64,000 bases of DNA from Marinibacterium sp. (lineage in GTDB: Bacteria; Pseudomonadota; Alphaproteobacteria; Rhodobacterales; Rhodobacteraceae). Position 1 is the stretch's first letter; every line of letters starts with the position of its first letter. The stretch spans positions 1 through 64,000 of the forward strand of contig JAEPNQ010000003.1 of the NCBI GenBank assembly GCA_017643305.1. Reading direction: 5' to 3'. Positions 39,333 to 50,946 of this stretch are shown one piece after another. The notes under the pieces are model-generated. The model did no database searches. It was not told the DNA's origin and saw nothing but the letters and a program-made list of their open reading frames with translations. Position numbers and translations under genes: made by a program.

Positions 39333-39770
39333 CTGTCTTAACAATGCTGCGGGCGCAAAAGATTCTTAGCAGCACTTGGGCCTGTCAAGTTTAGAGTTTC
39401 ATTGCTGGTGGGTGCTCGAAATTGCTAGTGTATTTTTAGCGATTCACTCGCTGGGGGGACAGGCTGCACCAACGCGGTTCGATGGGCTTCGAACAGTTTA
39501 GGGCAGGTCATGAACGACCCGATGTCGGGATGCTCGGAGTGCGTCATAGCCGGTTTAGACACCGGATGTGGGCCCTGTCATTGTGATTGTGGTATGGTTT
39601 TGTGTGTAATTCGTAGGCCGGAAAGTTATGCATTGCGCGGAAGCTTTTGTGCCGCGTCTTACTGGTGGCGCATGCCTTGCAAGCACCCTCCATCGTGTGG
39701 ATCACCGGCTATCTGAGCCGATCCAAAACAGGCCGTATGGCCAATAAGCGATGACGATGCGAGGCAATAA
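39333..39770. other. Intergenic region upstream of dnaA (dnaA control region; origin not evident)
   Basis: A 440-base stretch with no credible gene. It must hold the dnaA promoter. I see two GANTC (CcrM methylation) sites (39361 and about 39440) and two imperfect DnaA-box-like words, TTATGCATT (39626-39634) and TGTGGATCA (39696-39704). There is no cluster of perfect TTATNCACA boxes and no obvious AT-rich unwinding block, so I do not call oriC here. Confidence 0.5.
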
Positions 39771-41123
39771 ATGACCAAAGACGCGTGGAGTGAACTGAAA
39801 GCAAGACTCCGCAAGACCGTGGGCCAAAACAATTACACCCAATGGATCGATCCGATGGATCTGGACAGCATCCAGGATGGTGTGGCGGTGTTCAATGTGC
39901 CCACTAACTTTCACGGAAACTATGTCAGCCAGAATTTCGCAGACTTGGTTTTGTTCGAATTCAACAGTCTTGGTCAAACTGTGCAGCGACTGAAGTTCCA
40001 TGTGCCTGCGAATTCTGCCGCGCGTCCGAGACCTGCCGCACCTGCTGTGATTGTCGATCAGGCGCCGGACAAGCCTTCTCAGATGCAGGCGGCACCGCTG
40101 GATTCGCGTTTCACGTTTGATACCTTTGTGGTGGGCAAGCCCAACGAATTAGCGCATGCCGCCGCGCGCCGCGTGTCCGAAGGCGGACCAGTCACGTTCA
40201 ACCCGTTGGTTCTTTATGGCGGCGTCGGGTTGGGTAAGACGCACCTGATGCATGCCATCGCATGGGAACTGAAAGCGCGTCGCCCAGATCTGCACGTGCT
40301 ATACCTGTCAGCAGAACAGTTCATGTACCGGTTTGTTCAGGCGCTTAGCGAACGGAAGATGATGGATTTCAAATTCCTGTTCCGGGCAGTCGATGTGCTG
40401 ATGGTGGATGACGTCCAGTTCATCGCGGGCAAGGACAGCACGCAGGAAGAGTTCTTCCATACGTTCAATGCGCTAGTGGATCAGAACAAACAAATCATCA
40501 TTTCCGCCGACCGCGCACCAGGTGAGATCAAGGATCTGGAAGAGCGGGTGAAATCGCGTCTGCAATGTGGTCTGGTCGTGGACTTGCACCCGACAAATTA
40601 CGAATTGCGGCTAGGGATCTTGCAATCCAAGGTCCAGCAGTATCGGTCCACTTATCCCGATCTGGAAATCTCGGATGGGGTGCTGGAATTCCTCGCCCAC
40701 CGGATTTCCACCAATGTTCGTGTTCTCGAAGGCGCGCTGACCCGTCTGTTTGCTTTTGCGTCGCTTGTCGGGCGCGAAATCGACATGGAGCTAACGCAGG
40801 ATTGTCTGGCCGACGTGCTGCGCGCATCCGAGCGCAAGATCACAGTTGAGGAAATCCAACGCAAGGTGTCGGATTACTATAACATCCGTCTGAGCGACAT
40901 CATCGGTCCAAAGCGTCTTCGTGCTTATGCGCGCCCGCGTCAGGTCGCCATGTATCTGTGCAAGCTGCTGACCAGCCGGTCCCTGCCGGAAATCGGTCGG
41001 TCCTTTGGCGGACGTGATCATACGACCATCATGCATGGCGTGAAACGGATCGAAGAACTCCAACATACAGACGGGCAACTGGCCGAAGATGTGGAAATGC
41101 TGCGCCGGTCGCTGGAGGCCTGA
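39771..41123 (+). CDS. dnaA: Chromosomal replication initiator DnaA
   Basis: AAA+ ATPase that opens the origin. The 450 residues contain the N-terminal domain I (WSELKARLRKTVGQNNYTQWIDPM), Walker A GGVGLGKTHL, Walker B VLMVDDVQFIAGK, and the C-terminal DNA-binding signature GGRDHTTIMHGVKRIEEL. It starts the dnaA-dnaN-recF-gyrB series. Confidence 0.98.
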   Translation: MTKDAWSELKARLRKTVGQNNYTQWIDPMDLDSIQDGVAVFNVPTNFHGNYVSQNFADLVLFEFNSLGQTVQRLKFHVPANSAARPRPAAPAVIVDQAPDKPSQMQAAPLDSRFTFDTFVVGKPNELAHAAARRVSEGGPVTFNPLVLYGGVGLGKTHLMHAIAWELKARRPDLHVLYLSAEQFMYRFVQALSERKMMDFKFLFRAVDVLMVDDVQFIAGKDSTQEEFFHTFNALVDQNKQIIISADRAPGEIKDLEERVKSRLQCGLVVDLHPTNYELRLGILQSKVQQYRSTYPDLEISDGVLEFLAHRISTNVRVLEGALTRLFAFASLVGREIDMELTQDCLADVLRASERKITVEEIQRKVSDYYNIRLSDIIGPKRLRAYARPRQVAMYLCKLLTSRSLPEIGRSFGGRDHTTIMHGVKRIEELQHTDGQLAEDVEMLRRSLEA

Positions 41124-41358
41124 TCAGGCAACTTGCCGCGTCGGGTAATCTTTCGGGCCAGTTGATCTGGCCCGGATGCAGCCCGCGCAACATGTTGGCA
41201 CAAATCAACGTTTCGAATCGTTTTTAAGCCCGGTTCGTTCTCATGCTTGACGGACCAGCCAAACCGTTGGACATATCGCCAAAATTTACTTGTGTCACAG
41301 AACCGAAGCGATACGCTGCGCTTCCCGGCGGGTACGTAGGTACGGAGGACGTTAGGTC

Positions 41359-42477
41359 ATGAAGCTGAGCATCGAACGCGGAACGCTGCTGAAAGCTGTG
41401 TCGCAGGCACAGTCAGTTGTTGAACGGCGCAACACGATCCCGATCCTGGCCAATGTCCTGATCGAGGCCGAAGATGACACGGTGCAGTTTCGCGCGACAG
41501 ATCTTGATATCGAAGTGGTCGACCGCGCCACGGCACATGTGGAGCGCGCAGGCGCCACCACGGTTGCCGCCACCACACTGCACGAAATTGTCCGCAAGCT
41601 GCCCGACGGCGCGTTGGTTACGCTGACCGCAGATAGCGCCGCAGGACGGCTGAGCGTGGAAGCCGTGCGGTCGAATTTCTCGCTGGCGACCCTGCCACGC
41701 GAAGATTTTCCGGTTATGGCCACGTCGGAATATGATACGAATTTCTCAGCTGCCGCACCGGTGCTGCGGCGTTTGTTCGACAAATCCAAATTCGCCATCT
41801 CGACAGAAGAGACCCGGTACTACCTGAACGGCGTTTACATGCACGTATCGGAAGCGGACGGTGGCAAAGTCCTGCGCTGTGTTGCGACCGATGGTCACCG
41901 GCTGGCCCGGATCGACGCCGATCTGCCACCCGAGGCCGATGGCATGCCTGGCGTGATCGTGCCCCGCAAGACGGTGGGTGAACTGCGCAAGCTGCTGGAC
42001 GATGACGAAGCTCAGATCGCTGTATCGGTCAGCGAAACCAAGATCCGGTTTGCGACGCCTGAGATAACGTTGACCTCAAAGGTCATTGACGGGACCTTCC
42101 CAGACTACACACGCGTTATCCCGCAAGCCAACACCAAGCGGCTAGAAGTCGATGCCAGCGAATTCGCCCAAGCGGTTGACAGGGTGGCCACTGTTTCATC
42201 CGAACGCTCCCGCGCGGTGAAGCTGCAGTTGGAAGAAGACAAGCTGGTGCTATCCGTGAACGCGCCTGACAGCGGCGCGGCCGAAGAGGAACTGGCCGTG
42301 GCTTATGGGGATGACCGGATGGAAATTGGCTTTAACGCCAAATACCTGTTGGAGATCGCCAGCCAGGTGGACCGCGAGAACGCTGTTTTCCTGTTCAATT
42401 CTTCCGGAGATCCGACGGTGATGCGCGAAGGCAATGATCAGAGCGCGCTGTACGTCGTGATGCCCATGCGCGTGTGA
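41359..42477 (+). CDS. dnaN: DNA polymerase III beta sliding clamp
   Basis: Ring-shaped processivity clamp. The 372-residue protein has three repeated clamp domains: an N-terminal MKLSIERGTLLKAVSQAQSV, NTIPILANVLIE and, near the end, YLLEIASQVDRENAVFLFN with VMPMRV as C-terminus. It lies 236 bases after dnaA. Confidence 0.98.
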   Translation: MKLSIERGTLLKAVSQAQSVVERRNTIPILANVLIEAEDDTVQFRATDLDIEVVDRATAHVERAGATTVAATTLHEIVRKLPDGALVTLTADSAAGRLSVEAVRSNFSLATLPREDFPVMATSEYDTNFSAAAPVLRRLFDKSKFAISTEETRYYLNGVYMHVSEADGGKVLRCVATDGHRLARIDADLPPEADGMPGVIVPRKTVGELRKLLDDDEAQIAVSVSETKIRFATPEITLTSKVIDGTFPDYTRVIPQANTKRLEVDASEFAQAVDRVATVSSERSRAVKLQLEEDKLVLSVNAPDSGAAEEELAVAYGDDRMEIGFNAKYLLEIASQVDRENAVFLFNSSGDPTVMREGNDQSALYVVMPMRV

Positions 42478-42540
42478 CGGCTTTCCTGACGTTCGACACG
42501 CCATCGTCTGTTTTTCGTCTGCGAAAGCAGGCACGCTAAG

Positions 42541-43644
42541 ATGCCCGGTATGTATATCAGCACGCTGAGCCTACGGAACCTGCGGTCCTATCGGCGGGCG
42601 GATATTGAGGCGGACCAGCGGCCCGTGGCCATCTGGGGCCGCAATGGCGCGGGCAAGACCAACATCCTGGAAGCCGTGTCTTTGTTGTCGCCGGGTCGGG
42701 GCCTGCGCCGAGCCAGCGCGGCGGATATGGCGCGCCGCCCGGATGCGCCGGGCTGGAAGGTTGCGGCGACGCTCCACGCGCCGGACCGGCTGCATGAGAT
42801 TGAAACACTGTCGGAACAGGGTGCAGCGCGCTCGGTCCGGATTGATAGCAAGACCGCCAATCAAATCGCGCTTGGACGGATCGCGCAGGTGCTGTGGTTG
42901 CTTCCGTCGATGGATCGGCTCTGGATCGAAGGAGCCGATGGGCGGCGGCGATTTCTGGACCGCATGGCGTTGAGTTTCGACGCGGGTCATGCCGAAGCAG
43001 CGTTGGCCTATGACAAGGCAATGCGAGAGCGCAACAAGCTGATCAAGGAAAACGTACGAGACACAACTTGGTACAACGCGCTGGAGGCGCAGATGGCTGA
43101 GGCCGGCGACAAGCTGCACCAGGGGCGTCTTGTGGCGCTGGATGAGGTGCGTCAGGCGCAGGAGCGGGCAGAAACTGCATTCCCAGTGGCTAATTTGGAA
43201 TTGCAGCAGAGCGAAGGGGAAATGCCCGCCACCGCCGAGGATCTTCGCGAGGCGCTGGCAGAAAGCCGGTTTCGCGACATGGCTTCAGGCCGGGCGCTGG
43301 TGGGGCCGCACCGGACGGATCTGTATGGCGTTTATGCAGCCAAGGGCATTCCGGCGCGGGAGTGTTCGACGGGGGAGCAAAAGGCCCTGCTGGTGTCGCT
43401 GATCCTGGCCAATGCCCGCGCGTTGGCCGATCGCGGCGGGGCGGCGCCCCTCCTGTTGCTGGATGAGGTCGCTGCGCATCTGGATGCGCATCGCCGCACG
43501 GCGTTGTTCGATGAGATCTGCGCGTTGGGGTCACAGGCGTGGATGACAGGCACAGGACCGGAGCTGTTTGCCGAATTTGGCGACCGTGCCTCTACCCTGG
43601 TGGTGAGTGAGACGGATGGGATATCGGAGGTGGCCCGTGCATAG
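42541..43644 (+). CDS. recF: DNA replication and repair protein RecF
   Basis: SMC-like ATPase that loads RecA at gaps. The 367 residues show the N-terminal LSLRNLRSYRRADIEADQ, Walker A WGRNGAGKTNILEAV, signature-like STGEQKALLVSLILA and Walker B LLLLDEVAAHLD. The codon set and position after dnaN are normal. Confidence 0.96.
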   Translation: MPGMYISTLSLRNLRSYRRADIEADQRPVAIWGRNGAGKTNILEAVSLLSPGRGLRRASAADMARRPDAPGWKVAATLHAPDRLHEIETLSEQGAARSVRIDSKTANQIALGRIAQVLWLLPSMDRLWIEGADGRRRFLDRMALSFDAGHAEAALAYDKAMRERNKLIKENVRDTTWYNALEAQMAEAGDKLHQGRLVALDEVRQAQERAETAFPVANLELQQSEGEMPATAEDLREALAESRFRDMASGRALVGPHRTDLYGVYAAKGIPARECSTGEQKALLVSLILANARALADRGGAAPLLLLDEVAAHLDAHRRTALFDEICALGSQAWMTGTGPELFAEFGDRASTLVVSETDGISEVARA

Positions 43645-43671
43645 GCGCGGCCCGGATGTGGGGCGACGGGC

Positions 43672-44292
43672 GTGACGGTGTCTGCGGCTGACCTGGCGCT
43701 CTATGCCGTCGGGCTGTTTATCCTGTTCATTACGCCCGGACCGGTCTGGGTGGCCGTTATTGCACGCGCTTTGGCTTATGGCATGCGCGGGGTGTGGCCG
43801 CTGGGGCTGGGCGTGGCGTTGGGGGATGTGATCTGGTCGCTGGTGGCGATTTTCGGGGTCACGGCGTTGGTGGCGATATATGCCGACCTTCTGATTGTCC
43901 TGAAATGGGCCGCCGTAGCGATCCTGACGGTCATGGGGCTGAGCCTGATACGGTTTGCGTCCACCGACATCACCGCCGCGACCGGGCTGGGGAAACCCGG
44001 CATCTGGCCGGGGTTTGCCGCCGGGCTGTTCGCGGTCACCGCCAACCCCAAGGCCAGCCTGTTCTACATGGGGTTCCTGCCCGGGTTTTTCGACTTTGCA
44101 AACATCACCCCGCTGGACGTTCTAGCGATCTGTGTGGCGTCCTTTTTCGTGCCTTTGCTGGGCAACCTGACACTGGGTTTGTTCGTAGAACGGATCCGCC
44201 GTTTTCTGAATTCTCCCACTGCCATACGCCGCACAAACATCGGGGCGGGCGTGGCGTTGATCCTGGTGGGTGGGATCATTGCGCTAACCTGA
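43672..44292 (+). CDS. LysE family transporter
   Basis: A 206-residue inner-membrane protein of the LysE/RhtB amino-acid efflux family. The N-terminus ALYAVGLFILFITPGPVWVAVIARAL carries the TPGP motif, and about six hydrophobic helices follow. The exported compound is unknown. It starts with GTG at 43672 (another GTG lies two codons on). Its insertion between recF and gyrB is a local feature of this genome. Confidence 0.9.
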   Translation: MTVSAADLALYAVGLFILFITPGPVWVAVIARALAYGMRGVWPLGLGVALGDVIWSLVAIFGVTALVAIYADLLIVLKWAAVAILTVMGLSLIRFASTDITAATGLGKPGIWPGFAAGLFAVTANPKASLFYMGFLPGFFDFANITPLDVLAICVASFFVPLLGNLTLGLFVERIRRFLNSPTAIRRTNIGAGVALILVGGIIALT

Positions 44293-44378
44293 CGGGACAG
44301 CGTTGAAATCCTGTGGGATTGCGTGACAACGACCTCAATATCTTGTATAGATCGGCCAAAAGAACAAAGGCGAACTGA

Positions 44379-46796
<2,418 letters not shown>

Positions 46797-46813
46797 AAGT
46801 TTGTAGGTGTGAT

Positions 46814-46924
46814 CATAACGCTGCACACCCTCCATTGATTTCATTGAAGAAATTCGCGGGGGTTCACCCATAAGTTGGCACGGCTTTTGCGCATAACTTT
46901 GCACGATTTGCCCATAAGTTTGCA
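46814..46924 (+). repeat. Four iteron-like direct repeats CATAA(C/G)-TTTGCA
   Basis: Four copies of a 12-base word lie in the same orientation right after gyrB: CATAACGCTGCA (46814), CATAAGTTGGCA (46869), CATAACTTTGCA (46892) and CATAAGTTTGCA (46913). The last three are spaced 23 and 21 bases, about two helical turns. They resemble multiple transposase-binding sites at the end of an IS21- or Tn7-like element, or operator repeats. No transposase gene is adjacent. Confidence 0.65.
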
Positions 46925-47465
46925 TTGTCATCTGCAGATGCGACCTCTTTGGGCGAGTGACATTACGGGAATCAACTTTGAAGCACATCTCTCTGCTAAT
47001 AAGTGCATTTGCTGTTGCAAGTTACAAGGTTTAGGTGAGGTAGGCCCTCGCTTTGTGGGTCTTGCTTTCAGCGCCTTAAATGGAAGGAGTTGGGGCTCAG
47101 CTTCTGACAAAATGGGCGGGAAGCTGTCGTTCGCTGCGCATCGGATGAATGACCAGAATGCGTAGTGGAGCGGACGCTTGGTGCCACTCCCTTGGTCAGC
47201 CATCGCCTTCGCGGCTCTCGTTATCTACTGGCTGTGAATTCTGACCCAAGCAAAGTAGGTTAGGCGCCCTTCGGTGCTCGCGATAGAATCCATATCTATC
47301 AGAGGATTAGGCAGAGCTAGCAATGGATCGGTCAGCATATTGCCGATATGTGGCGCGATCAATCTACGCACTTGAGCGCACTAATGGTGACTTTCGTCGA
47401 TGAATGGGTTTGGCTAAACTCAGAGTTGTGAAACCTGGCATCGATTCATAAAAATAGGCATTTAA
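46925..47465. other. Intergenic region between gyrB repeats and AlbA_2 gene
   Basis: About 540 bases without a convincing gene. It has lower GC than the flanking core. A 26-codon frame (47323-47403, MDRSAYCRYVARSIY) follows a GAGG but has no recognisable family. One degenerate repeat (47120-47137, GAAGCTGTCGTTCGCTGC) resembles copies at 55.4 kb. Nothing else is seen. Confidence 0.4.
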
Positions 47466-48695
47466 GTGGTGAGAAGCATCACTGACGAAGAAATTGGCTT
47501 GATTAAAGCACTACTCGCTAGAGGCGAGCGCAACGTAGACATTCAGTTCTACTTTAACCGGCAAGATAGGCCAGTTAACTCTGGGCGCATTAGTCAAATT
47601 CGTAACGGAACCTACGGGCCTAACATCCCTGCTGCATCACAAGTTGACCTCGCGAACTTCCTTGCGAATTTTCAGGCTGTTGCGGTTGGCATCGCGAACC
47701 AAGGCGCAGCTACACCGACAATCGCAGAACGCGCAGCACAGCGCTTTGAGCAGAGAGCTGACGGTAGCTGGTATTTGAGCGATGGTGAGACTACCGAGCA
47801 GGAATGCAAAGCGGGGTTCGATCCTAAGAAAATGAACCCTTTGGTTAGAGCAATTGCCGCTCTCGCCAATAACAAGGGCGGCTTCATTTTCTTGGGCGTT
47901 GACAATGCAGGCTGCCAAGTTGCTGGCCTGCACGACGATACGTTCGAAAAAACCGATATTGTGCGGATAAGCGACAAGGTGAAGACTTTACTAGTTCCGA
48001 CACCAGACTTTGTTAAAGAGACCATACAGATTGGCGGATTGAACGTCGGCGTTCTGTATGTTGAGAAGTATAGCGTTCCTCCGGTAGTGGTATGCCGCGA
48101 CAGCCACGGATTAGAAGACGGTAGCATCTTATTTCGCTATCCTGGCCAATCTGCGAAAATCAAGTTTGGCGATCTTCACACGATGCTTCGCGAGAGAGAC
48201 CAAGCCAGCCAAAGTGTGCTGCTTCAGTCTGCTCAACGACTTGCTGACATTGGCACCGACCAGTCGCTTATCGTGGACACAAATGCCGCGACCATGGAAA
48301 CCTCCGACATGAAGCTTACAATTGACCGAAAACTGGCTGATCAGCTTGAGTTTATTCGGCAAGGTGAATTTGAAGAAGTTGAAGGCGCTCCCGCAGTACG
48401 CCTCGTCGGGGACGTCAAGGCGGTCGATGCCGATAGCGCGGCGCTGGAACGCATCGAAGGACGCGCGCTCACTGCTGACGGAGTTCTACAAGCCTTTCTG
48501 ACAAAAGCACAAGTTCGAACGCCTTTTGACTATGTAAACGTATCCGCCCAAGTTCAGCGACAATGGTTGCCGATGTTTTACCGCCAGCGCCGCCTGACGG
48601 TCGACGCGGTCGCGCAGGGCGCCCCACTGGCGGGCAAAGACATCCGGGCCAAGAACAATGGTGCTGTAAGACAAATGCGAACCAGTCTCTGCTAG
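47466..48695 (+). CDS. AlbA_2 (Schlafen-like) ATP-binding domain protein, C-terminus probably chimeric
   Basis: A 409-residue protein. The N-terminus (TDEEIGLIKALLARGERNV; SGRISQIRNGTYGPNIPAAS) looks like a helix-turn-helix DNA-binding module. It is followed by an AlbA_2 domain (EQECKAGFDPKKMNPLVRAIAALANNKGGFIFLGVDNAG). The middle and end are of unknown fold. Codon and base use are more AT-rich than the core genes. The last 30 residues are encoded by GC-rich DNA whose opposite strand also looks coding, so the natural C-terminus is probably lost. Start is GTG at 47466 or 47469. Similar proteins occur in defence and mobile contexts. Confidence 0.75.
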   Translation: MVRSITDEEIGLIKALLARGERNVDIQFYFNRQDRPVNSGRISQIRNGTYGPNIPAASQVDLANFLANFQAVAVGIANQGAATPTIAERAAQRFEQRADGSWYLSDGETTEQECKAGFDPKKMNPLVRAIAALANNKGGFIFLGVDNAGCQVAGLHDDTFEKTDIVRISDKVKTLLVPTPDFVKETIQIGGLNVGVLYVEKYSVPPVVVCRDSHGLEDGSILFRYPGQSAKIKFGDLHTMLRERDQASQSVLLQSAQRLADIGTDQSLIVDTNAATMETSDMKLTIDRKLADQLEFIRQGEFEEVEGAPAVRLVGDVKAVDADSAALERIEGRALTADGVLQAFLTKAQVRTPFDYVNVSAQVQRQWLPMFYRQRRLTVDAVAQGAPLAGKDIRAKNNGAVRQMRTSLC

Positions 48696-48737
48696 GACAG
48701 TTAGGTTGTCCCTTATCCCACACAAAGACCGCACCAC

Positions 48738-48955
48738 TCTCCCCAGAAAAACCCGGATCCCAAGCCGCTTGGCACGATCTCCGTCCGGCGCAGCCAGGGG
48801 TCTACGCGCCGTTGTCCGGTTGTGATGGACACGACAGAGGATCGCGAGGTTTCAAAAAGGGAGATCAGGCGCTCTTAAGGCGCTGTCAGCTCCTACGCCA
48901 GCGCTGGAACCGCCAAAGACAGAACCAGCGCTATTTTCAACACCAATCGCAGCAT
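48738..48955 (-). pseudogene. Remnant of HtrA-like trypsin-family serine protease
   Basis: Reading the minus strand from ATG 48955 gives a clean signal peptide (LKIALVLSLAVPALA), then TAG, five codons, TAA. The same frame continues as LFETSRSSVVSITTG, VDPWLRRTEIVPSGLGSGFFW, the start of an HtrA/DegQ-like protease domain. Homology stops at about 48738, before the catalytic Asp and Ser. Two in-frame stops and truncation make it non-functional. It lies just downstream of htpG on the same strand. Confidence 0.75.
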
Positions 48956-48969
48956 CGACCGAGACCCCG

Positions 48970-50817
48970 TTACACCTCGAAAGCGCGGGACATGACGCTG
49001 CCGAGCCTGCTGGCAAAGGCAACTGCGTCGGTGGGTGTTTCTCCTTCGACTATGCGCGCCTGATCGAGCAGCAAATAGGCCGCGTCCTTCAACAGATCGT
49101 CAGCGTCGCCCTCCGCGCGTTCTGCCAGTTTTGTGATGATCGCGTGGCTCGGGTTCAGTTCCAGCACTCGCAGCATACCTGTTTGTAGTTGGCCATGCCG
49201 CTTGAGCAACCGCTCAAGGTTCACGTCCATATCGCCCTCATCGGCGATCAGGCAGACCGGGCTGTCCGTCAGGCGTTTGGAGGGTCGCACGTCTTTGACC
49301 AGCTCGCCCAGCTCCGCTTTGATCGCTGCGATAAGCTTGGACAGATCTGCTTCCTCGGGTTTGTCTTCGTCGGGCTTTTCCTCAGCCTCAATCGCATCCA
49401 GGTCCGCTGCACCCCGGGTGATGGATTTAAGCGGCTTACCCTCAAACACCGTGATGTGTTGGAGCCAGAATTCGTCCACGTGATCCGACAGCAGCAGCAC
49501 CTCGACGCCCTTGGCCTTGAAGCCTTCCAGATGAGGCGATTGCGCCAGTTTGGCCGCGTCGTCGCCCGCAATGTAGAAGATCGCCTCCTGGCCTTCTTTC
49601 ATGCGCTCCACATAACCCGCAAGGCTTGTCAGCCCGTCCTCGCCTGTGGAGGCGAACCGACAGACCTCAAGGATCCGGTCACGCAAAGATGGATCTTCGA
49701 CGAGCCCCTCTTTTAGCACCGCGCCGAAATTCCCCCAGAACTTGGCATAGTCCTCCGGCGCTTTGGCGGCCTTTTTCTTGAGCTCGCTCAGCACCTTCTT
49801 GGTGACCTGCGTTTTGATCTTGGCAAGCTTTGGGTCGGTTTGAAGCATCTCGCGCGAAACGTTCAGCGACAGATCCTGACTGTCGACCACCCCGCGCAGA
49901 AACCGCAGATAGGCCGGGATCAGATCTTTGGTTGTCTTGGAGATGAAGACCCTGTTCACGTAGAGCTTCACATGGCTCTTCCGTTCGGCATCAAAGAGAT
50001 CAAAGGGTTGAACCGAGGGCACAAACAAGAGGCTCGTGTGATTCAGCGAGCCTTCGACCTTGTTATGCATGACGTGCCACGGCATGTCGAAGGCATGCGA
50101 CGTATGCTTGTAGAATTCGCCGTACTGCTCTTCGGAAATCTCCTTTGCCGGTCGGGTCCAGAGGGCTTCGGCAGCGTTCAACGTGTCATCGCCCAGCTTC
50201 ACGGGGAAGCTGATGTGCTCGGAATAGGTCTTGATGATGTGACGGATCCGCGCCTCTTCCGCGAACTCCTTGGCGTCTTTTTTGAGATGCAGCGTCACGG
50301 TTGTGCCGGCAGTGTCGCGCGTGGCCGGTTCAATCGTGAACCCGCCTTTGCCGTCCGAGGACCAGAGCCAGGCGTCTTCTTCTCCGGCTTTGCGAGTCAA
50401 CACGCCGACCGTCGAGGCGACCATGAAGGCCGAGTAGAACCCAACGCCGAATTGGCCGATCAAGCCGGGTGTATCTTTCTCCTCGGCCTTCAGCGCCTCG
50501 ATGAATGCGCCTGTCCCGGATTTTGCGATGGTGCCAAGGGTGTCGAGCAAGTCGGCATGGTTCATCCCGATGCCATTGTCCGAAATCGACAGTGTCTTTT
50601 TGTCAACGCTAAGGGTAATCGCGAACCCCTCTGGAGGCGCGAGGCTCGCGTCGGTCAAAGCAGCATAGCGGAGCTTGTCGCACGCGTCTGACGCGTTCGA
50701 GACCAGCTCCCTCAGAAACACTTCGCGGTTCGAGTAGAGCGAGCTCGCGACGATCTCCAGTAGCTGGCCGACTTCCGTCTGGAAGGAAAAGGTTTCTTTC
50801 TCAGGGACTTCAGTCAT
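48970..50817 (-). CDS. htpG: Chaperone HtpG (bacterial Hsp90)
   Basis: ATP-dependent chaperone of 615 residues. The GHKL ATPase motifs are REVFLRELVSNASDACDKL, DNGIGMNHADL and GQFGVGFYSAFMVA; the middle domain has FLRGVVDSQDLSLNVSREML; the dimerisation domain ends the protein. The gene is intact although the genes on both sides are pseudogenes. Confidence 0.97.
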   Translation of the reverse strand: MTEVPEKETFSFQTEVGQLLEIVASSLYSNREVFLRELVSNASDACDKLRYAALTDASLAPPEGFAITLSVDKKTLSISDNGIGMNHADLLDTLGTIAKSGTGAFIEALKAEEKDTPGLIGQFGVGFYSAFMVASTVGVLTRKAGEEDAWLWSSDGKGGFTIEPATRDTAGTTVTLHLKKDAKEFAEEARIRHIIKTYSEHISFPVKLGDDTLNAAEALWTRPAKEISEEQYGEFYKHTSHAFDMPWHVMHNKVEGSLNHTSLLFVPSVQPFDLFDAERKSHVKLYVNRVFISKTTKDLIPAYLRFLRGVVDSQDLSLNVSREMLQTDPKLAKIKTQVTKKVLSELKKKAAKAPEDYAKFWGNFGAVLKEGLVEDPSLRDRILEVCRFASTGEDGLTSLAGYVERMKEGQEAIFYIAGDDAAKLAQSPHLEGFKAKGVEVLLLSDHVDEFWLQHITVFEGKPLKSITRGAADLDAIEAEEKPDEDKPEEADLSKLIAAIKAELGELVKDVRPSKRLTDSPVCLIADEGDMDVNLERLLKRHGQLQTGMLRVLELNPSHAIITKLAERAEGDADDLLKDAAYLLLDQARIVEGETPTDAVAFASRLGSVMSRAFEV

Positions 50818-50946
50818 CTTTGTACCTCCAATTTGTCATGCGCTGATTTAGGATCTGTATGCGCCGCTTTCAATGTTTTCCGCTTACCCCTAGGGGCCAG
50901 AGCTGGACTGCCTTGCAGGCCGAAGCCCGCCGGATGCAGCACTCAG

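Noticed and set aside
39510..39716. Cysteine-rich 68-codon frame upstream of dnaA
   Set aside because: No family resemblance, no good ribosome site, and it overlaps the likely dnaA promoter; composition explains the cysteines.
39268..41358. oriC call at the dnaA locus
   Set aside because: No cluster of good DnaA boxes or clear AT-rich unwinding element was seen in either flank of dnaA.
48486..48737. Minus-strand frame opposite the end of the AlbA_2 gene
   Set aside because: Part of it looks protein-like, but I cannot name a family and it has no credible start; treated as a possible gene fragment only.
49840..50691. 283-codon frame antisense to htpG
   Set aside because: It mirrors the well-conserved HtpG sequence; no independent support.
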